Source of the DNA: Acinetobacter sp. HY1485
Lineage (GTDB): Bacteria > Pseudomonadota > Gammaproteobacteria > Pseudomonadales > Moraxellaceae
Assembly (NCBI RefSeq): GCF_027568475.1
Contig: NZ_JANKZG010000001.1
Span: forward strand, 310,001 to 374,000
Length of the DNA stretch: 64,000 bases
Direction: 5' to 3'
The notes under the pieces are model-generated. The model was not told where the DNA came from. It saw nothing but the letters and a program-made list of their open reading frames with translations, and made no database searches. This document shows positions 17,818 through 28,888 of the stretch, piece by piece; position 1 is the first letter of the stretch, and every line of letters starts with the position of its first letter. A program made the position numbers and the translations under genes.

Positions 17818-19809
17818 ATGACAACCCCTTTAAATGAACGTCGCATTGCAAACGCAATTCGTGTATTAGCTATGGATGCTGTTCAACAAGCGAATTCTGG
17901 GCATCCAGGTGCGCCAATGGGGATGGCAGATATTGCTGACGTCGTGTGGCGTGAATTTTTAGACCACAATCCGACTAACCCACAATGGGCAAATCGTGAC
18001 CGTTTTGTACTTTCAAATGGTCATGGTTCTATGTTGCACTATGCTTTACTTCATTTAACTGGCTATGATTTATCATTAGAAGACTTAAAACAATTTCGTC
18101 AGTTACATTCTAAAACACCAGGTCATCCAGAATTGGGTTATGCACCAGGTATTGAAACTACAACAGGTCCATTAGGTCAGGGTATTGCTAACGCTGTTGG
18201 TTTTGCACTTGCAGAAAAAACGCTTGCAGCACAATTTAACAAAGAAGATTTAAGTATTATTGATCATTACACCTATACATTCTTAGGCGATGGTTGCTTA
18301 ATGGAAGGTGTTTCGCATGAAGCATGTTCTTTAGCAGGTACGCTTGGGCTAGGTAAACTGATTGCTTATTACGATGACAACGGCATTTCAATTGATGGGG
18401 AAGTTGAGGGCTGGTTTAGTGACGATACTGAGCAACGTTTTAAAGCATATGGTTGGCAAGTTCTACGTGTAGATGGTCATGACACAGCGGTAATCCGTCA
18501 AGCAACGCTTGAAGCAAAACAAGAAACACAAAAACCAACGCTTATTATCTGTAAAACTGTGATTGGTTTAGGTTCTCCAAACAAGCAAGGTAAAGAATCT
18601 AGCCACGGTGCGCCGTTGGGTGTAGATGAAATTGTATTGACACGTACGGCATTAGGTTGGGCAGAAACAGAAGCATTTGCTATTCCTGCTGATATTTACA
18701 GCGCATGGGATGCTAAGCAACAAGGGCAAAAAAAAGAAGCGGCTTGGAACGAAGTATTTGCACAGTATCAAGCAAAATATCCAACTGAAGCAGCAGAACT
18801 TTTACGCCGTATGAATGGCGATGTGCCTGCTGAATTTATTGCTCAAGCAGATGCGTTTATTGCGCAAACAAACGAAAAAGCAGAAACTGTTGCAACACGT
18901 AAAGCAAGTCAAAATACATTACATGCTTTTGGTCCATTATTACCTGAATTTTTAGGTGGTTCTGCAGATTTAGCAGGCTCTAACCTAACCCTTTGGAAGG
19001 GTTGCCAAGGTGTACAGGATAATCCAGCAGGCAATTACGTATACTACGGTGTACGTGAATTTGGTATGACAGCGATTGCCAATGGTGTTGCATTGCACGG
19101 TGGTTTTATTCCTTACGTTGCAACATTCTTAATGTTCATGGAATACGCACGCAATGCAGTACGTATGTCTGCGTTAATGAAACAACGTGTTATCCATGTA
19201 TATACGCATGACTCTATTGGTTTAGGTGAAGATGGTCCAACGCATCAACCTATTGAACAAATTGCATCTTTACGTAATACACCAAATTTAAATACATGGC
19301 GCCCTGCAGACACTGTAGAAACAGCAGTGGCATGGAAATCATCTATTATTCGTAAAGATGGTCCATCTGCTTTAATTTTATCTCGTCAAAACTTAGCATT
19401 CCAAACACGTACAGCCGAGCAAATTGCGGATGTTGCAAAAGGTGGTTACGTGCTTGCAGCAGAAAAGGGCGAGCTAAAAGCGATTATTATTGCAACAGGT
19501 TCTGAAGTTGAATTGGCAATGCAAGCATATGCACAGTTAGAGGGTGTACGTGTTGTTTCTATGCCATGTGCTGAAGAGTTTATGAAGCAAGATGCTGCTT
19601 ATCGTGAGCACGTATTACCTACAAACATTCGTGCGCGTGTTGCAGTTGAAGCTGCACATGTAGACTATTGGTGGAAGTTTGTTGGTTTAGATGGCAAAGT
19701 GATTGGTATGAGCACTTATGGTGAGTCTGCACCTGCTAAAGCTTTATTTGAACACTTTGGTATTACAACACAAGCGGTTGTAGATGCAGTCAAAGAATTG
19801 ACAGCATAA
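17818..19809 (+). CDS. tkt: Transketolase
   Basis: Thiamine diphosphate enzyme that moves two-carbon units in the non-oxidative pentose phosphate pathway. The 663 residues match the family length. Visible features: the substrate-binding histidine in [10 protein letters not shown] near the start, the ThDP/metal motif [13 protein letters not shown], and the pyrimidine-domain block [15 protein letters not shown]. It starts at the ATG at 17818 without a clear Shine-Dalgarno. It is monocistronic and ends at a terminator that it shares with the regulator gene coming from the other side. Confidence 0.97.
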   Translation: MTTPLNERRIANAIRVLAMDAVQQANSGHPGAPMGMADIADVVWREFLDHNPTNPQWANRDRFVLSNGHGSMLHYALLHLTGYDLSLEDLKQFRQLHSKTPGHPELGYAPGIETTTGPLGQGIANAVGFALAEKTLAAQFNKEDLSIIDHYTYTFLGDGCLMEGVSHEACSLAGTLGLGKLIAYYDDNGISIDGEVEGWFSDDTEQRFKAYGWQVLRVDGHDTAVIRQATLEAKQETQKPTLIICKTVIGLGSPNKQGKESSHGAPLGVDEIVLTRTALGWAETEAFAIPADIYSAWDAKQQGQKKEAAWNEVFAQYQAKYPTEAAELLRRMNGDVPAEFIAQADAFIAQTNEKAETVATRKASQNTLHAFGPLLPEFLGGSADLAGSNLTLWKGCQGVQDNPAGNYVYYGVREFGMTAIANGVALHGGFIPYVATFLMFMEYARNAVRMSALMKQRVIHVYTHDSIGLGEDGPTHQPIEQIASLRNTPNLNTWRPADTVETAVAWKSSIIRKDGPSALILSRQNLAFQTRTAEQIADVAKGGYVLAAEKGELKAIIIATGSEVELAMQAYAQLEGVRVVSMPCAEEFMKQDAAYREHVLPTNIRARVAVEAAHVDYWWKFVGLDGKVIGMSTYGESAPAKALFEHFGITTQAVVDAVKELTA

Positions 19810-19814
19810 CAATT

Positions 19815-19842
19815 AAAAGCCCCTTGCTAGAGGGGCTTTTTT
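19815..19842. terminator. Terminator after tkt, embedded in the regulator's last codons
   Basis: AAAAGCCCCT (19815-19824) pairs with AGGGGCTTTT (19831-19840) around a 6-base loop. The stop codon of the minus-strand LysR gene lies in the loop, so that gene's last residues (KKPL) are encoded by one arm. Confidence 0.85.
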
Positions 19843-20750
19843 ATAGAGGCTTTTAGTGCTTCTAAATTGGTATCAGGTGAACAAAGTTTTATAAATTTAT
19901 AACTATATTCACGTAATAAGCGTCCTTTACGAATAGCAATCCATGTTGTATTAAACTCAAATAAATTGGTTTTAATTGCAACTAAGTTGTGATCACGCTC
20001 TGCGTTATAAGCAATATGACTAATAATTCCAATGCCTAAGCCAAGTTCTACATAGGTTTTAATGACATCAGAATCTAAAGCAGACATTACGATGTTTGGT
20101 GTTAAGCGAGCATCAGCAAAGGCTTGGTTTATATTGGTGCGTCCTGTATAGCCTTCGTGATAAGTTACAATAGGGTAGTTGGTTAAATCGGCTAAACTTA
20201 CTTTATCTTTTAAGCTGAGTGGATGATTTTTTGGCACAATAATAGAATGTTGCCATGTATAGTAGGGTGTTCCTGTTAGTAGTTGTTCTTGAGTCAAGGC
20301 TTCTGTAGCAATGCCAATATCTACTTTGCCTTGTAAAAGTAAGTTTACAATTTCGTTTGGGCTTGTCTGTTGTAAAACAAGATGCACATTTGGAAATTGT
20401 TGTTTAAATTTTTGAATAATGGGCGGTAAGACATAACGTGCTTGCGTATGGGTGGTAGCAATTATAAGCTCTCCTTGGTTGATAAGCGTAAACTCATCCA
20501 CAATGCGTTTAATATTGTCGGCATCAATTAAAACTTGTTCAACTGTTGGAAATAAACTTTTTCCTGCTTCGGTTAAATCGAGTAAGCGTTTGCCTTTTCG
20601 TATAAATAATTGCACACCCAGTTCTAATTCTAGCTCACGAATATGTTTACTGACATTTGACTGTGAGGTTTGTAGATGTTGCGATGTTTCGGTCAAATTA
20701 AACTGTTGTCTGACGGTTTCACGAATAATTTTAAGTTGTTGGAAATTCAT
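19827..20750 (-). CDS. CysB/Cbl-type LysR regulator of sulfur metabolism
   Basis: LysR-type regulator of 307 residues. The N-terminal winged helix ([42 protein letters not shown]) and the effector-domain start [17 protein letters not shown] are characteristic of CysB and Cbl, which sense N-acetylserine/APS and activate sulfate and sulfonate uptake genes. Its ATG overlaps the cysA stop by four bases (ATGA). It is thus the last gene of the sulfate transport operon it probably controls, an arrangement that allows feedback. Whether it is the main CysB of the cell or a second Cbl-like copy cannot be told here. Confidence 0.88.
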   Translation of the reverse strand: MNFQQLKIIRETVRQQFNLTETSQHLQTSQSNVSKHIRELELELGVQLFIRKGKRLLDLTEAGKSLFPTVEQVLIDADNIKRIVDEFTLINQGELIIATTHTQARYVLPPIIQKFKQQFPNVHLVLQQTSPNEIVNLLLQGKVDIGIATEALTQEQLLTGTPYYTWQHSIIVPKNHPLSLKDKVSLADLTNYPIVTYHEGYTGRTNINQAFADARLTPNIVMSALDSDVIKTYVELGLGIGIISHIAYNAERDHNLVAIKTNLFEFNTTWIAIRKGRLLREYSYKFIKLCSPDTNLEALKASIKKPL

Positions 20751-21718
20751 GCGAACTCCTTTTCAAACGTATGCAATTGTTTGGCAGTGACCCACACTTT
20801 TTGTAAAGGCAAAAATTGCTGTGCTTCTTGTTGAGTGACAATGACTTCAATAGTGTTTTGTTGCGTATCGTTAAGTTCTGCAATAATTTTGCCTGCAACC
20901 CATAAATGCCGAATAAACGTTGCTTCAATTGCCTGTGGTGTATGCTTAGTATGAATTTGTAACTCGTGTGGGCGGGCATAGCCATGTTCAAATTGTGTGG
21001 CTGCACCTAAAAAGTTAAAAACAAAAGGTGTGGCAGGTTGTTCATAAACCTGTTGCGGAGAGCCAATTTGTTCAATATTTCCTTTATTCATCACTACAAT
21101 TTGGTCTGCAACTTCAAGTGCTTCTTCTTGGTCATGGGTCACAAAAATAGAGGTAATGTGTAGCTCATCATGTAAGCTTCTGAGCCAACGACGTAATTCT
21201 TTACGTACTTGGGCATCAAGTGCACCAAAGGGTTCATCCAGTAGTAAAACACGCGGTTCTACTGCCAAGGCTCTTGCAAGTGCAATACGTTGGCGTTGCC
21301 CACCTGAGAGTTGTGCAGGGTAGCGATCTGCTAAAAAATCTAACTGAACAAGCGATAAAAGCTCATGCACGCGAGTTTTAATCTCACTTTCTGATGGGCG
21401 TGTTTGGCGTGGACGTACACGTAAACCAAATGCTACGTTATCAAACACACTCATATGTTTAAAAAGAGCGTAATGTTGGAAGACGAACCCAACTTCGCGT
21501 TCACGCACATGGGTTTTGGTTGCATCTGTACCCGATAAAATAATTTGCCCTGCATCGGGTTGTTCTAACCCTGCAATAATGCGTAAGAGCGTGGTTTTAC
21601 CACAGCCTGAAGGACCGAGTAGTGCGACCAGTTGCCCTTCGGGAAAATCTAAAGAAATATGATTGAGTGCATTAAATTGCCCAAAATGCTTTTGAATGTT
21701 TTTGACTTGTATACTCAT
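20747..21718 (-). CDS. cysA: Sulfate/thiosulfate ABC transporter ATP-binding protein CysA
   Basis: ATPase of the sulfate importer. Walker [10 protein letters not shown] at residues 35-43, signature [15 protein letters not shown], Walker [13 protein letters not shown] and the switch THDQEEA are intact. At 323 residues it is shorter than E. coli CysA (365), with a trimmed C-terminal regulatory domain. It overlaps cysW upstream and the regulator gene downstream by four bases each, showing tight translational coupling. Confidence 0.95.
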   Translation of the reverse strand: MSIQVKNIQKHFGQFNALNHISLDFPEGQLVALLGPSGCGKTTLLRIIAGLEQPDAGQIILSGTDATKTHVREREVGFVFQHYALFKHMSVFDNVAFGLRVRPRQTRPSESEIKTRVHELLSLVQLDFLADRYPAQLSGGQRQRIALARALAVEPRVLLLDEPFGALDAQVRKELRRWLRSLHDELHITSIFVTHDQEEALEVADQIVVMNKGNIEQIGSPQQVYEQPATPFVFNFLGAATQFEHGYARPHELQIHTKHTPQAIEATFIRHLWVAGKIIAELNDTQQNTIEVIVTQQEAQQFLPLQKVWVTAKQLHTFEKEFA

Positions 21719-22545
21719 GGGGTATCCTTTTTGTGCTCAATCCACGTTTTAATGAGCAGCGTAAAAATGGCAAGAAATGCAAGTAAGGAAGACACCGCAA
21801 ACGCTGCACTGTATTGGTAGTCGTTGTATAAAATTTCGATATGAAGAGGAAGCGTATTAGTTTCGCCACGAATGTGTCCTGAAACGACTGACACGGCACC
21901 AAACTCTCCCATAGCACGTGCATTACATAAAATAACGCCGTAGAGTAAACCCCATTTAATGTTGGGTAAGGTAATTTTCCAAAACGTAGTCCAACCTGAT
22001 GCACCTAATAAAATGGCAGCCTCTTCTTCTTCTGTACCTTGCGATTGCATTAAGGGAATAAGCTCACGTGCAACGAAAGGAACAGTGACAAAAATAGTTG
22101 CAAGCACAATTGCAGGGGGTGCATACAAAATTTGGATATTATGATCTTGTAACCATTGTCCCCACCAACCTTGCGTACCAAAAATAAGCACTAGCATTAA
22201 CCCTGCAATCACAGGCGAAACAGAAAATGGCACATCAATAAGCGTGGCAAGCAGTGTTTTACCTTTAAATTGAAATTTGGTGATTGCCCAAGCTGTAGCT
22301 GTGCCAAATATGACATTAAGTGGAACCGCTATGACGGCAGTAAGTAATGTCAGTTTGAGCGCCGATCGGGTATCGGCATCAACCAATGCATGAAAGTAGA
22401 CGTCTAAACCTTGTTTAAATGCTTCAATAAAAATCAAAATTAACGGTAATAACAGCAAACCGATAAAAACCACTAACATCATTGTAATTAGAAGATAGCG
22501 AACAAATGCAGGTTCTCGCGTTGCACTACGTTGTTGTAAACTCAT
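21715..22545 (-). CDS. cysW: Sulfate ABC transporter permease CysW
   Basis: One of two membrane subunits of the sulfate/thiosulfate importer; 276 residues with about six membrane segments. The ABC-contact (EAA) loop is visible around [23 protein letters not shown], followed by [24 protein letters not shown], which is typical of CysW. Four-base overlaps with cysT and cysA. Confidence 0.95.
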   Translation of the reverse strand: MSLQQRSATREPAFVRYLLITMMLVVFIGLLLLPLILIFIEAFKQGLDVYFHALVDADTRSALKLTLLTAVIAVPLNVIFGTATAWAITKFQFKGKTLLATLIDVPFSVSPVIAGLMLVLIFGTQGWWGQWLQDHNIQILYAPPAIVLATIFVTVPFVARELIPLMQSQGTEEEEAAILLGASGWTTFWKITLPNIKWGLLYGVILCNARAMGEFGAVSVVSGHIRGETNTLPLHIEILYNDYQYSAAFAVSSLLAFLAIFTLLIKTWIEHKKDTP

Positions 22546-23354
22546 GCTGTTCTCCCCAAACGGCGATTAACACGGTTTTGTAAAAGATTAATGGCAAGCA
22601 GCACGGTAAAAGAGAGCAATAGCATAATCACGGCAATAGTCGTTGCACCTGCGTAGTCGTATTCTTCTAAGCGAGAAATAATTAACAGTGGGGCAATTTC
22701 GGTTTTATAAGGTTGATTGCCCGCAATAAAAATAACAGACCCATATTCACCGACACCACGTGCAAACGCTAAAGCAAATCCTGTTAAAATGGCAGGCACT
22801 AGTGTAGGAAAAATCACATAACGAATGGTTTGCCAACGTGTGGCACCTAAAGAGGATGAAGCTTCTTCAAGTTCAGTTTCGATATCTGCTAATACAGGCT
22901 GAATCGTACGTACAACAAACGGTAAACCAATAAAAATAAGTGCAAGCGTAATACCTGTAGGGGTATAAGCGACATTAAATAACCAACCATTGGCAGAATA
23001 AATAGACGTGAGTGCAATGCCTGCCACTGCTGTAGGTAAAGCAAATGGCAAATCAATTAAGGTATCAATGAGCTTTTTGGCAGGGAAGTCATAACGTACC
23101 AAACACCATGCCGTAAGGGTGCCTAACAATACATTTGTGAGTGCTGCACAAAACGCCGTACTAAAGCTTAAAAAAAGTGCATGTAAAATTCGTTGGTCTT
23201 TTAAAATATCAAGTAAACCATGCCATCCAATACCAAACGATTTTATAAAAACTGCAGCAAGTGGAATAAGCACAATAATAGACAAGTAAACCACCGAATA
23301 GCCTAAGGAAATATTAAATCCTGGCAATACAGTACGGGCATTTTGCATAGCCAT
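22542..23354 (-). CDS. cysT: Sulfate ABC transporter permease CysT
   Basis: Second membrane subunit (also called CysU) of the sulfate importer, 270 residues. It has the EAA loop (EEASSSLGATRWQTIRYVIFPTL) and the CysT-type block GVGEYGSVIFIAGNQPYKTEIAPLL. It begins three bases after the sbp stop, has an overlapping end with cysW, and is part of the five-gene minus-strand unit. Confidence 0.95.
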   Translation of the reverse strand: MAMQNARTVLPGFNISLGYSVVYLSIIVLIPLAAVFIKSFGIGWHGLLDILKDQRILHALFLSFSTAFCAALTNVLLGTLTAWCLVRYDFPAKKLIDTLIDLPFALPTAVAGIALTSIYSANGWLFNVAYTPTGITLALIFIGLPFVVRTIQPVLADIETELEEASSSLGATRWQTIRYVIFPTLVPAILTGFALAFARGVGEYGSVIFIAGNQPYKTEIAPLLIISRLEEYDYAGATTIAVIMLLLSFTVLLAINLLQNRVNRRLGRTA

Positions 23355-23357
23355 CTC

Positions 23358-24362
23358 CTACTGCTGATTTGCCTTGATAATTTGGTCAAAAATACCGCCA
23401 TTATCAAAGTGAGTTTTCTGTGCTTTTTTCCAACCGCCAAATTCTTGGTCAATGGTGACTAATTTAAGTGGTTTAAAAACAGTGCTATATTTTTTTAAAA
23501 TCCCAGGATTGCGTGGGCGGTAATAGTTTTGGGCAATAATATTTTGTGCAAGTGGTGAGTAAAGGAAGTTTAAATAGCCTTTAGCCACCAAGGTATTGCC
23601 TTTTTTCTTCGCATTTTCATCAACTAGTGCCACTGTAGGTTCTGCTAAGATAGATAGTGATGGCGTAATAATTTCAAATTGTCCGGGTTGTTCTTTTTGA
23701 GCAAGATACGCCTCATTTTCCCAAGCAATTAACACGTCACCAATCTTACGTTCTGTAAAGGTTGTGGTAGAACCACGCGCACCTGAGTCAAGCACTTTGG
23801 TATTTTTATAGATTTTACGGACAAATTCTTGTGCAGTCTGATCATTACCATTTGGTTGATGCTTTGCCCATGCCCATGCAGCTAAATAGTTCCAACGTGC
23901 ACCACCCCCTGTTTTAGGGTTAGGCGTAATAATCGCCACGTCGGGTTTAACCAAATCATTCCAATCACGAATATGTTTTGGGTTGCCCTTACGCACTAAA
24001 AATACAATGGTAGAGGTATAAGGCGTTGAGTTTTGAGGCAGTCGCTTTTGCCAATCAAGTGGTAGTTTATGGGTTTTTTCTGCAATTGCATCAATATCTG
24101 CGGCAAGTGCAAGTGTCACTACATCTGCATTTAAACCATCTATTACAGCACGTGCTTGTTTGCCCGAACCACCATGTGATTGTTTAAATGTAATAGTTTC
24201 ACCTGTTTTTTGCTTCCAATACGTGCCATAGGCTTGGTTAATAGATGTATATAATTCACGAGTTGGGTCATAAGAAACATTAAGTAGTTCTTTGGTTGTT
24301 GCAAGACTTAAAGATGACCATGTAAGTAAACCTGAAAGTACAGCAAATTGGATTTTATTCAT
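23358..24362 (-). CDS. sbp: Sulfate-binding periplasmic protein
   Basis: Captures sulfate (or thiosulfate) for CysTWA. It has a signal peptide ([21 protein letters not shown]) and the family landmarks: [12 protein letters not shown] at the mature start, [17 protein letters not shown], and [27 protein letters not shown] toward the middle. The length of 334 fits Sbp/CysP. It is the first gene of sbp-cysT-cysW-cysA-regulator, read away from the dioxygenase gene across a 264-base divergent region that probably holds CysB-controlled promoters, although I could not assign boxes there. Confidence 0.94.
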   Translation of the reverse strand: MNKIQFAVLSGLLTWSSLSLATTKELLNVSYDPTRELYTSINQAYGTYWKQKTGETITFKQSHGGSGKQARAVIDGLNADVVTLALAADIDAIAEKTHKLPLDWQKRLPQNSTPYTSTIVFLVRKGNPKHIRDWNDLVKPDVAIITPNPKTGGGARWNYLAAWAWAKHQPNGNDQTAQEFVRKIYKNTKVLDSGARGSTTTFTERKIGDVLIAWENEAYLAQKEQPGQFEIITPSLSILAEPTVALVDENAKKKGNTLVAKGYLNFLYSPLAQNIIAQNYYRPRNPGILKKYSTVFKPLKLVTIDQEFGGWKKAQKTHFDNGGIFDQIIKANQQ

Positions 24363-24626
24363 TTTTTTATCCAGTTGGTTGAATACAAAAAAGAATAACC
24401 ATATTCATTTTTAAACAAAAATAAGAAAAACAGCGTGATTTATAAGAAAAGATTATTTATATAATTGGCATAAGTTATGCACTTTTTGATCTAAATTTAG
24501 GCATTTAAAACCTAAGATTATCCAAGTTGTTCATTAAGAAATTTTGAGCAATGAATAGCTCGAAAACTTATTTCAAAACAACATCAAAAGCTCATACGCT
24601 TCAATAAAACATGATTGGAGCAAAAT

Positions 24627-25622
24627 ATGAGCACCGTTCCTATTTTAGATTTATCTGCATTTGATGATTTAAAAAAACAACCAGAATTTTTAGCACATTT
24701 AAAACATACGGCACGTCATATTGGGTTCTTTTATTTAACAGGGCATGGTATTTCTGCACAACGTTTTGAAGAAATACAGCGTGTATCTAAGGCTTTTTTT
24801 GCTCAAGACCAAGCAGAAAAAGACCGTATTTTAATAGACCATTCGCCTCATTTTCGCGGCTATACACGTTTAAATACTGAAATTACACGTAATCACCCCG
24901 ATTTTAGAGAGCAAATTGATTTAGGACCCGAGTTACCTGTAAACACTGAGCAATATCCATTATGGAAACGTTTGCAAGGACCTAATCAGTGGCCAGCCGT
25001 ACCGCAGTTTCGTTCTATTGTAGAGGCATGGCAAAAGGATTTACGTGTTATTGCTATTAAATTATTGCATGCATTTTTATTGGCACTCGATCTACCTAAA
25101 AATGCATTAGATCGTTTTGTGACAGGTACACCTAACGAATCATTAAAAATTATTCATTACCCAAATAATCAACAACATACACAAGGGGTAGGGGCACATA
25201 AAGATACGGATATTTTAACATTGCTTTTACAAGATCGTGTAGGTGGCTTACAAGTAAAACATCAAAATGAATGGATAGACGTACCATTTGTAGAGAATGC
25301 TTTTGTTGTAAATATTGGCGAAATTTTAGAACTAGCAACCAATGGCTACTTGGTTGCCAATGTGCATCAAGTGGTTTCTCCCAAAAAACAAACAGACCGC
25401 TACAGTATTGCTTATTTTCTTGCACCCACACTAGATGCAGGTGAAGTCCCTATTTTAAAGCTTGCACCTCACTTACAAGCACTTGCACAGGGTCCACAAA
25501 GTGACCCACTTAATCCATTACTTAAAAACGTAGGTGAAAATGGGATGAAAAGTCGCTTACGTTCACATCTAGCAGTCACGCAACGTTTTTATCCAGAATA
25601 TGCTCAAGGACAAATAAAATGA
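24627..25622 (+). CDS. Isopenicillin N synthase-like Fe(II)/2-oxoglutarate dioxygenase
   Basis: A 331-residue member of the DIOX_N plus 2OG-FeII_Oxy family. The iron ligands are visible as AHKDTD (His about 190, Asp about 192) and the distal His in ANVHQVVSP (about 246), followed by RYSIAYF, whose Arg binds 2-oxoglutarate. The N-terminal DIOX_N domain begins VPILDLSAFDD. The start at the ATG at 24627 has GGAG seven bases upstream; the TTG at 24615 is less likely. The substrate is unknown. It is divergent from the sulfate operon and overlaps the next gene (a MetQ-like lipoprotein) by four bases, suggesting that the pair processes an imported, possibly sulfur-containing, compound. Confidence 0.82.
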   Translation: MSTVPILDLSAFDDLKKQPEFLAHLKHTARHIGFFYLTGHGISAQRFEEIQRVSKAFFAQDQAEKDRILIDHSPHFRGYTRLNTEITRNHPDFREQIDLGPELPVNTEQYPLWKRLQGPNQWPAVPQFRSIVEAWQKDLRVIAIKLLHAFLLALDLPKNALDRFVTGTPNESLKIIHYPNNQQHTQGVGAHKDTDILTLLLQDRVGGLQVKHQNEWIDVPFVENAFVVNIGEILELATNGYLVANVHQVVSPKKQTDRYSIAYFLAPTLDAGEVPILKLAPHLQALAQGPQSDPLNPLLKNVGENGMKSRLRSHLAVTQRFYPEYAQGQIK

Positions 25623-26449
25623 AAAGAACAGTACAGCTTTTAACGTTAGGTATTTTGGTGATTGGCATTGTGGCATGTTCGTTTTTTTCTAAAACTACCG
25701 AAAATAAACAAATTGTGTTGGGTTCTACAGGTTCAGATGCTCAAATTTGGAAATTTATTGCACAGTCAAAGGCGGCTAAAGATGAGCATTTAAATATTGT
25801 AGTCAAAGAAATTAATGATGGTGTGGCACTAAATAATGCAACCCTAGAAAATGAAATTGATGTGAATGCGTTTCAATCTTGGGGATATTTCAAAGTTTAT
25901 AATCAGGCACATCAGCAACAACTCCAAGCCATTGCAACCACGTATTTGGAACCAATGGGGCTTTATTCTAAAAAATATAAATCGCTTAAAGATTTGCCAA
26001 CAGGTGCAAGTGTTGTTATTCCAAGTGACCCTGCCAATACTGTGCGTGCATTAAAACTGTTACAAAAGGCAGATTTAATTCAACTGACACAAAATTTTAA
26101 TGCACTTACAGGCAATGTACAGGATATTGTGAGTAATCCTAAGCAACTTAAAATTACTTTAGTACAAGGAGGGACAGCCCCACGTGCCCTAACAGATGTA
26201 GATTTAGTGGCAATTGGCAATACAGATGCTTTAGAAAGTGGACTAGATGTGACACATGATGCCCTTTTTTATGAAAAAGTAGACCAAAGTGTTGGGGACA
26301 ACATCAATATCTTAGTAGTAAATAAACAAAAAGCTCAAGATCCCGACTTACTTAAACTTGCAAAACTGTATCATCAGCCTTTTGTAAAAGATTATATCCA
26401 AAAGCATTTTAAAGGTACTAAGATTGACGTTAATCAACCTTTGATTTAG
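25619..26449 (+). CDS. MetQ/NlpA-family substrate-binding lipoprotein
   Basis: A 276-residue lipoprotein with a lipobox ending VAC at Cys20 and the NlpA fold (GSTGSDAQIWKFIAQSKAAKDEHLNIVVKEI, then NEIDVNAFQSWGYF, KKYKSLKDLPTGASVVIPSDPAN). MetQ binds D/L-methionine, and relatives bind other amino acids or small sulfur compounds. No cognate permease or ATPase is adjacent, so it must work with a transporter elsewhere. It is translationally coupled to the dioxygenase (ATGA overlap). Its last 20 bases overlap the end of the opposite MFS gene. Confidence 0.85.
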   Translation: MKRTVQLLTLGILVIGIVACSFFSKTTENKQIVLGSTGSDAQIWKFIAQSKAAKDEHLNIVVKEINDGVALNNATLENEIDVNAFQSWGYFKVYNQAHQQQLQAIATTYLEPMGLYSKKYKSLKDLPTGASVVIPSDPANTVRALKLLQKADLIQLTQNFNALTGNVQDIVSNPKQLKITLVQGGTAPRALTDVDLVAIGNTDALESGLDVTHDALFYEKVDQSVGDNINILVVNKQKAQDPDLLKLAKLYHQPFVKDYIQKHFKGTKIDVNQPLI

Positions 26450-27614
26450 ACCATAAAATGACACACACAACAACCATCAAAGCAGAGGTTGTCATAATCA
26501 CAGCGTGCCAACCGCCTGCTTGCCAACTTAGCCCCATCAGTGAACCAATGGTACTTGAGCCTAAATAGTAAAATAACAAATATAAAGAAGTGGCATGACC
26601 TTTATAAGTTTGTGCAGTAATACTCACACGACTACTTGCCATGGTATGTGCCATAAAAAAGCCTGTGGTTAAATGTGCAATACCCACTAAAATCCAAAAT
26701 AAAGACGTATTAAGTGTGAATAAGCTGCCAATAAAAATAAGAAAAAAGCCTAAGTAAAGTGTTTTTAATTGTCCAATATAGTCTGCAATTTTGCCTGTTA
26801 GGGAAGACGAAACAATACCAAATACATAAAATAAAAAAATCAGGCTCACTTGTGTGGTATTTAAATGATAAGGCGTGCTCGACAAACGAAATGTCATGTA
26901 ATTAAAAATACCTGAAAAAATACTGGTCAGTAAAAAACCTAATCCATAGAGTTTAAGCAGAGTTGGCGTGGCTAAATGATTTTTCCAAATATTAAAATGA
27001 AAAAATAAACTTTTACCTTTATGTGCTGTAAAATTTTTAGATGCAGGGAGTAAATAATAAAAGCTAAAAGCACAGCAAAAACATACAACCCCTAAAATAC
27101 CCAATGCCATCCGCCAAGATAAATATTGGGTAATGATGCCCATACCTACACGTCCGACCATGCCACCAAATGCAGAACCACTGACATATAAACCAATAAT
27201 TTTACTAATATGTTCTGGATGTACTTCTTCTGATGCCCATGCTAAAGCTACCGCAGGGATACCGCCTAAAATAAAACCTTCCAATGTGCGTATAAGTAAA
27301 AAACTTGACCAACTTGGCACAAGGGCACATAAAAAATTAAGTAAAGCAGCAATTAAAATACAGCAAAACATAAAGCCTTTACGCCCAAGTGCTTGAGAAA
27401 AAGCACTTGAAAGTAAAATAGAAAGTGCAAGCAAACAGGTGGTTAAAGATAAAGCCAATGAGCTTTGTGTTGCACTCACGGAAAAGGTTCGTGTAAGTTC
27501 AGGCAGTAAAGGCTGTATGCAATACACCAAAGAGAAGCTCGTAAAGCCAAGCAGAAAAAGTGCTAAACCTGCTTTTAAAAATTGTTTTGAGTTTGGCAAA
27601 ATCCACATGGTCAT
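26430..27614 (-). CDS. MFS transporter (first of two paralogues)
   Basis: A 12-segment major facilitator of the YnfM/AraJ-like drug-efflux type, about 394 residues. Landmarks: LLPELTRTFSVSATQSSLALSLTT near the first loop, ALGRKGFMF (MFS signature between TM2 and TM3) and RTLEGFILGGIPAVALAWASEE. It is clearly homologous, nearly line for line, to the next gene upstream, so the two are a tandem duplication that has diverged. I start at the ATG at 27614; a TTG one codon earlier is possible, and a second ATG lies two codons in. Its 3' end overlaps the lipoprotein gene tail to tail. The substrate is unknown. Confidence 0.82.
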   Translation of the reverse strand: MTMWILPNSKQFLKAGLALFLLGFTSFSLVYCIQPLLPELTRTFSVSATQSSLALSLTTCLLALSILLSSAFSQALGRKGFMFCCILIAALLNFLCALVPSWSSFLLIRTLEGFILGGIPAVALAWASEEVHPEHISKIIGLYVSGSAFGGMVGRVGMGIITQYLSWRMALGILGVVCFCCAFSFYYLLPASKNFTAHKGKSLFFHFNIWKNHLATPTLLKLYGLGFLLTSIFSGIFNYMTFRLSSTPYHLNTTQVSLIFLFYVFGIVSSSLTGKIADYIGQLKTLYLGFFLIFIGSLFTLNTSLFWILVGIAHLTTGFFMAHTMASSRVSITAQTYKGHATSLYLLFYYLGSSTIGSLMGLSWQAGGWHAVIMTTSALMVVVCVILWSKSKVD

Positions 27615-27648
27615 CAAGGGGAGTTAAAACGGCATAGGGTACAAAACT

Positions 27649-28839
27649 TTATCTTTTTGTGGAAGAGATAAGAAAAAATGCACCAAAAACTAAAACAGAT
27701 GTTGCACCTACAACGGCATTCCAACCGCCGTATTGCCAAAAAAGCCCAATAAAAGAACCCACAATACTAGAGCCTAAATAGTAAAATAAAAGATAAAGCG
27801 ATGTAGCATGACCTTTATTGGTTTTTGCACTCATGCTCACACGGCTACTTGCCATTGCATGAGAAATAAAAAAGCCTGTTGTAATAATACCTACGCCTAG
27901 AATAATCCAAAACAATGAACTTAATAGCGTAATTAAACTGCCGAATAGCATTAAAATAAAACCTAGATAAAGTGTAGGTTTAGTACCAATACGTTGTGCA
28001 ATTTGCCCTGCTAATGAAGAAGATAAAATACCAAAACTATAAGACAGAAAAATTAAACTGACTTGCGTTTGGCTTAAACTATACGGTGCTTCAGAAAAAC
28101 GAAAAGTAATATAATTAAACAGGGCTACAAAAATACTTGTAAGTAAAAAGCCTAAGCAGTAAGTTTTAAATAATGGTACTGAAGTTAAATGGCTGTGCCA
28201 TGCTGTAAGATGAAATTTAAAATTAATCCCTTTTTTAGCAACAAAATTTTTAGATTGAGGAAGCAAAAAATAAAAAATAATGGCACAAATTAAACAGAGT
28301 ATTCCTAAGATACCTAATGCCATTCGCCATGAAAAATACTCTGTCAGTAATCCCATACCTACACGGCCCATCATGCCACCAAAAGCTGTTCCACCAATAT
28401 ATAGACCCATTGTTTTACTAAGGTTTTCGGGATGGATTTCTTCTGCAATCCATGCCATTGCCACCGCAGGTACACCACCTAAAATAAATCCTTCTATTGC
28501 ACGTAAAACAAGCAAGCTATTCCAATTAGGTGCAAAAGCACAGGCTAAATTTAACAATGCTGCTATTGCCATTGAACAGAACATAAGTCCTTTACGACCA
28601 AGTGCTTGAGAGAACGCACTCGACAATAAAATAGAAACTGCTAGAAAACCTGTGGTGAGAGAAAGTGCCAAAGAACTTGAACTTGCACCAATATGAAAAC
28701 TTTTTGTAAATTCAGGGAGTAAGGGTTGCACACAATAAATAAGAGAAAAACTTGCAAAACCCAATAGAAATAAAGCGAATCCTGCTTTATAAAATGTCCG
28801 AGAACCTTGCAAAATCCAACTTTGTGTGGCGGTAGTCAT
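27649..28839 (-). CDS. MFS transporter (second paralogue)
   Basis: A 396-residue paralogue of the preceding transporter, with the same motifs (LLPEFTKSFHIGASSSSLALSLTT, ALGRKGLMF, RAIEGFILGGVPAVAMAWIAEE). About 35 bases separate the two genes, so they form one unit. It is read divergently from a LysR regulator across 136 bases that hold a symmetric pair of LysR-type boxes, which points to control by that regulator. The substrate cannot be inferred. Confidence 0.84.
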   Translation of the reverse strand: MTTATQSWILQGSRTFYKAGFALFLLGFASFSLIYCVQPLLPEFTKSFHIGASSSSLALSLTTGFLAVSILLSSAFSQALGRKGLMFCSMAIAALLNLACAFAPNWNSLLVLRAIEGFILGGVPAVAMAWIAEEIHPENLSKTMGLYIGGTAFGGMMGRVGMGLLTEYFSWRMALGILGILCLICAIIFYFLLPQSKNFVAKKGINFKFHLTAWHSHLTSVPLFKTYCLGFLLTSIFVALFNYITFRFSEAPYSLSQTQVSLIFLSYSFGILSSSLAGQIAQRIGTKPTLYLGFILMLFGSLITLLSSLFWIILGVGIITTGFFISHAMASSRVSMSAKTNKGHATSLYLLFYYLGSSIVGSFIGLFWQYGGWNAVVGATSVLVFGAFFLISSTKR

Positions 28840-28888
28840 AGCATTATCTTTGTGAGGAACATACTATAAAAATAGCACTGCATTTTTT

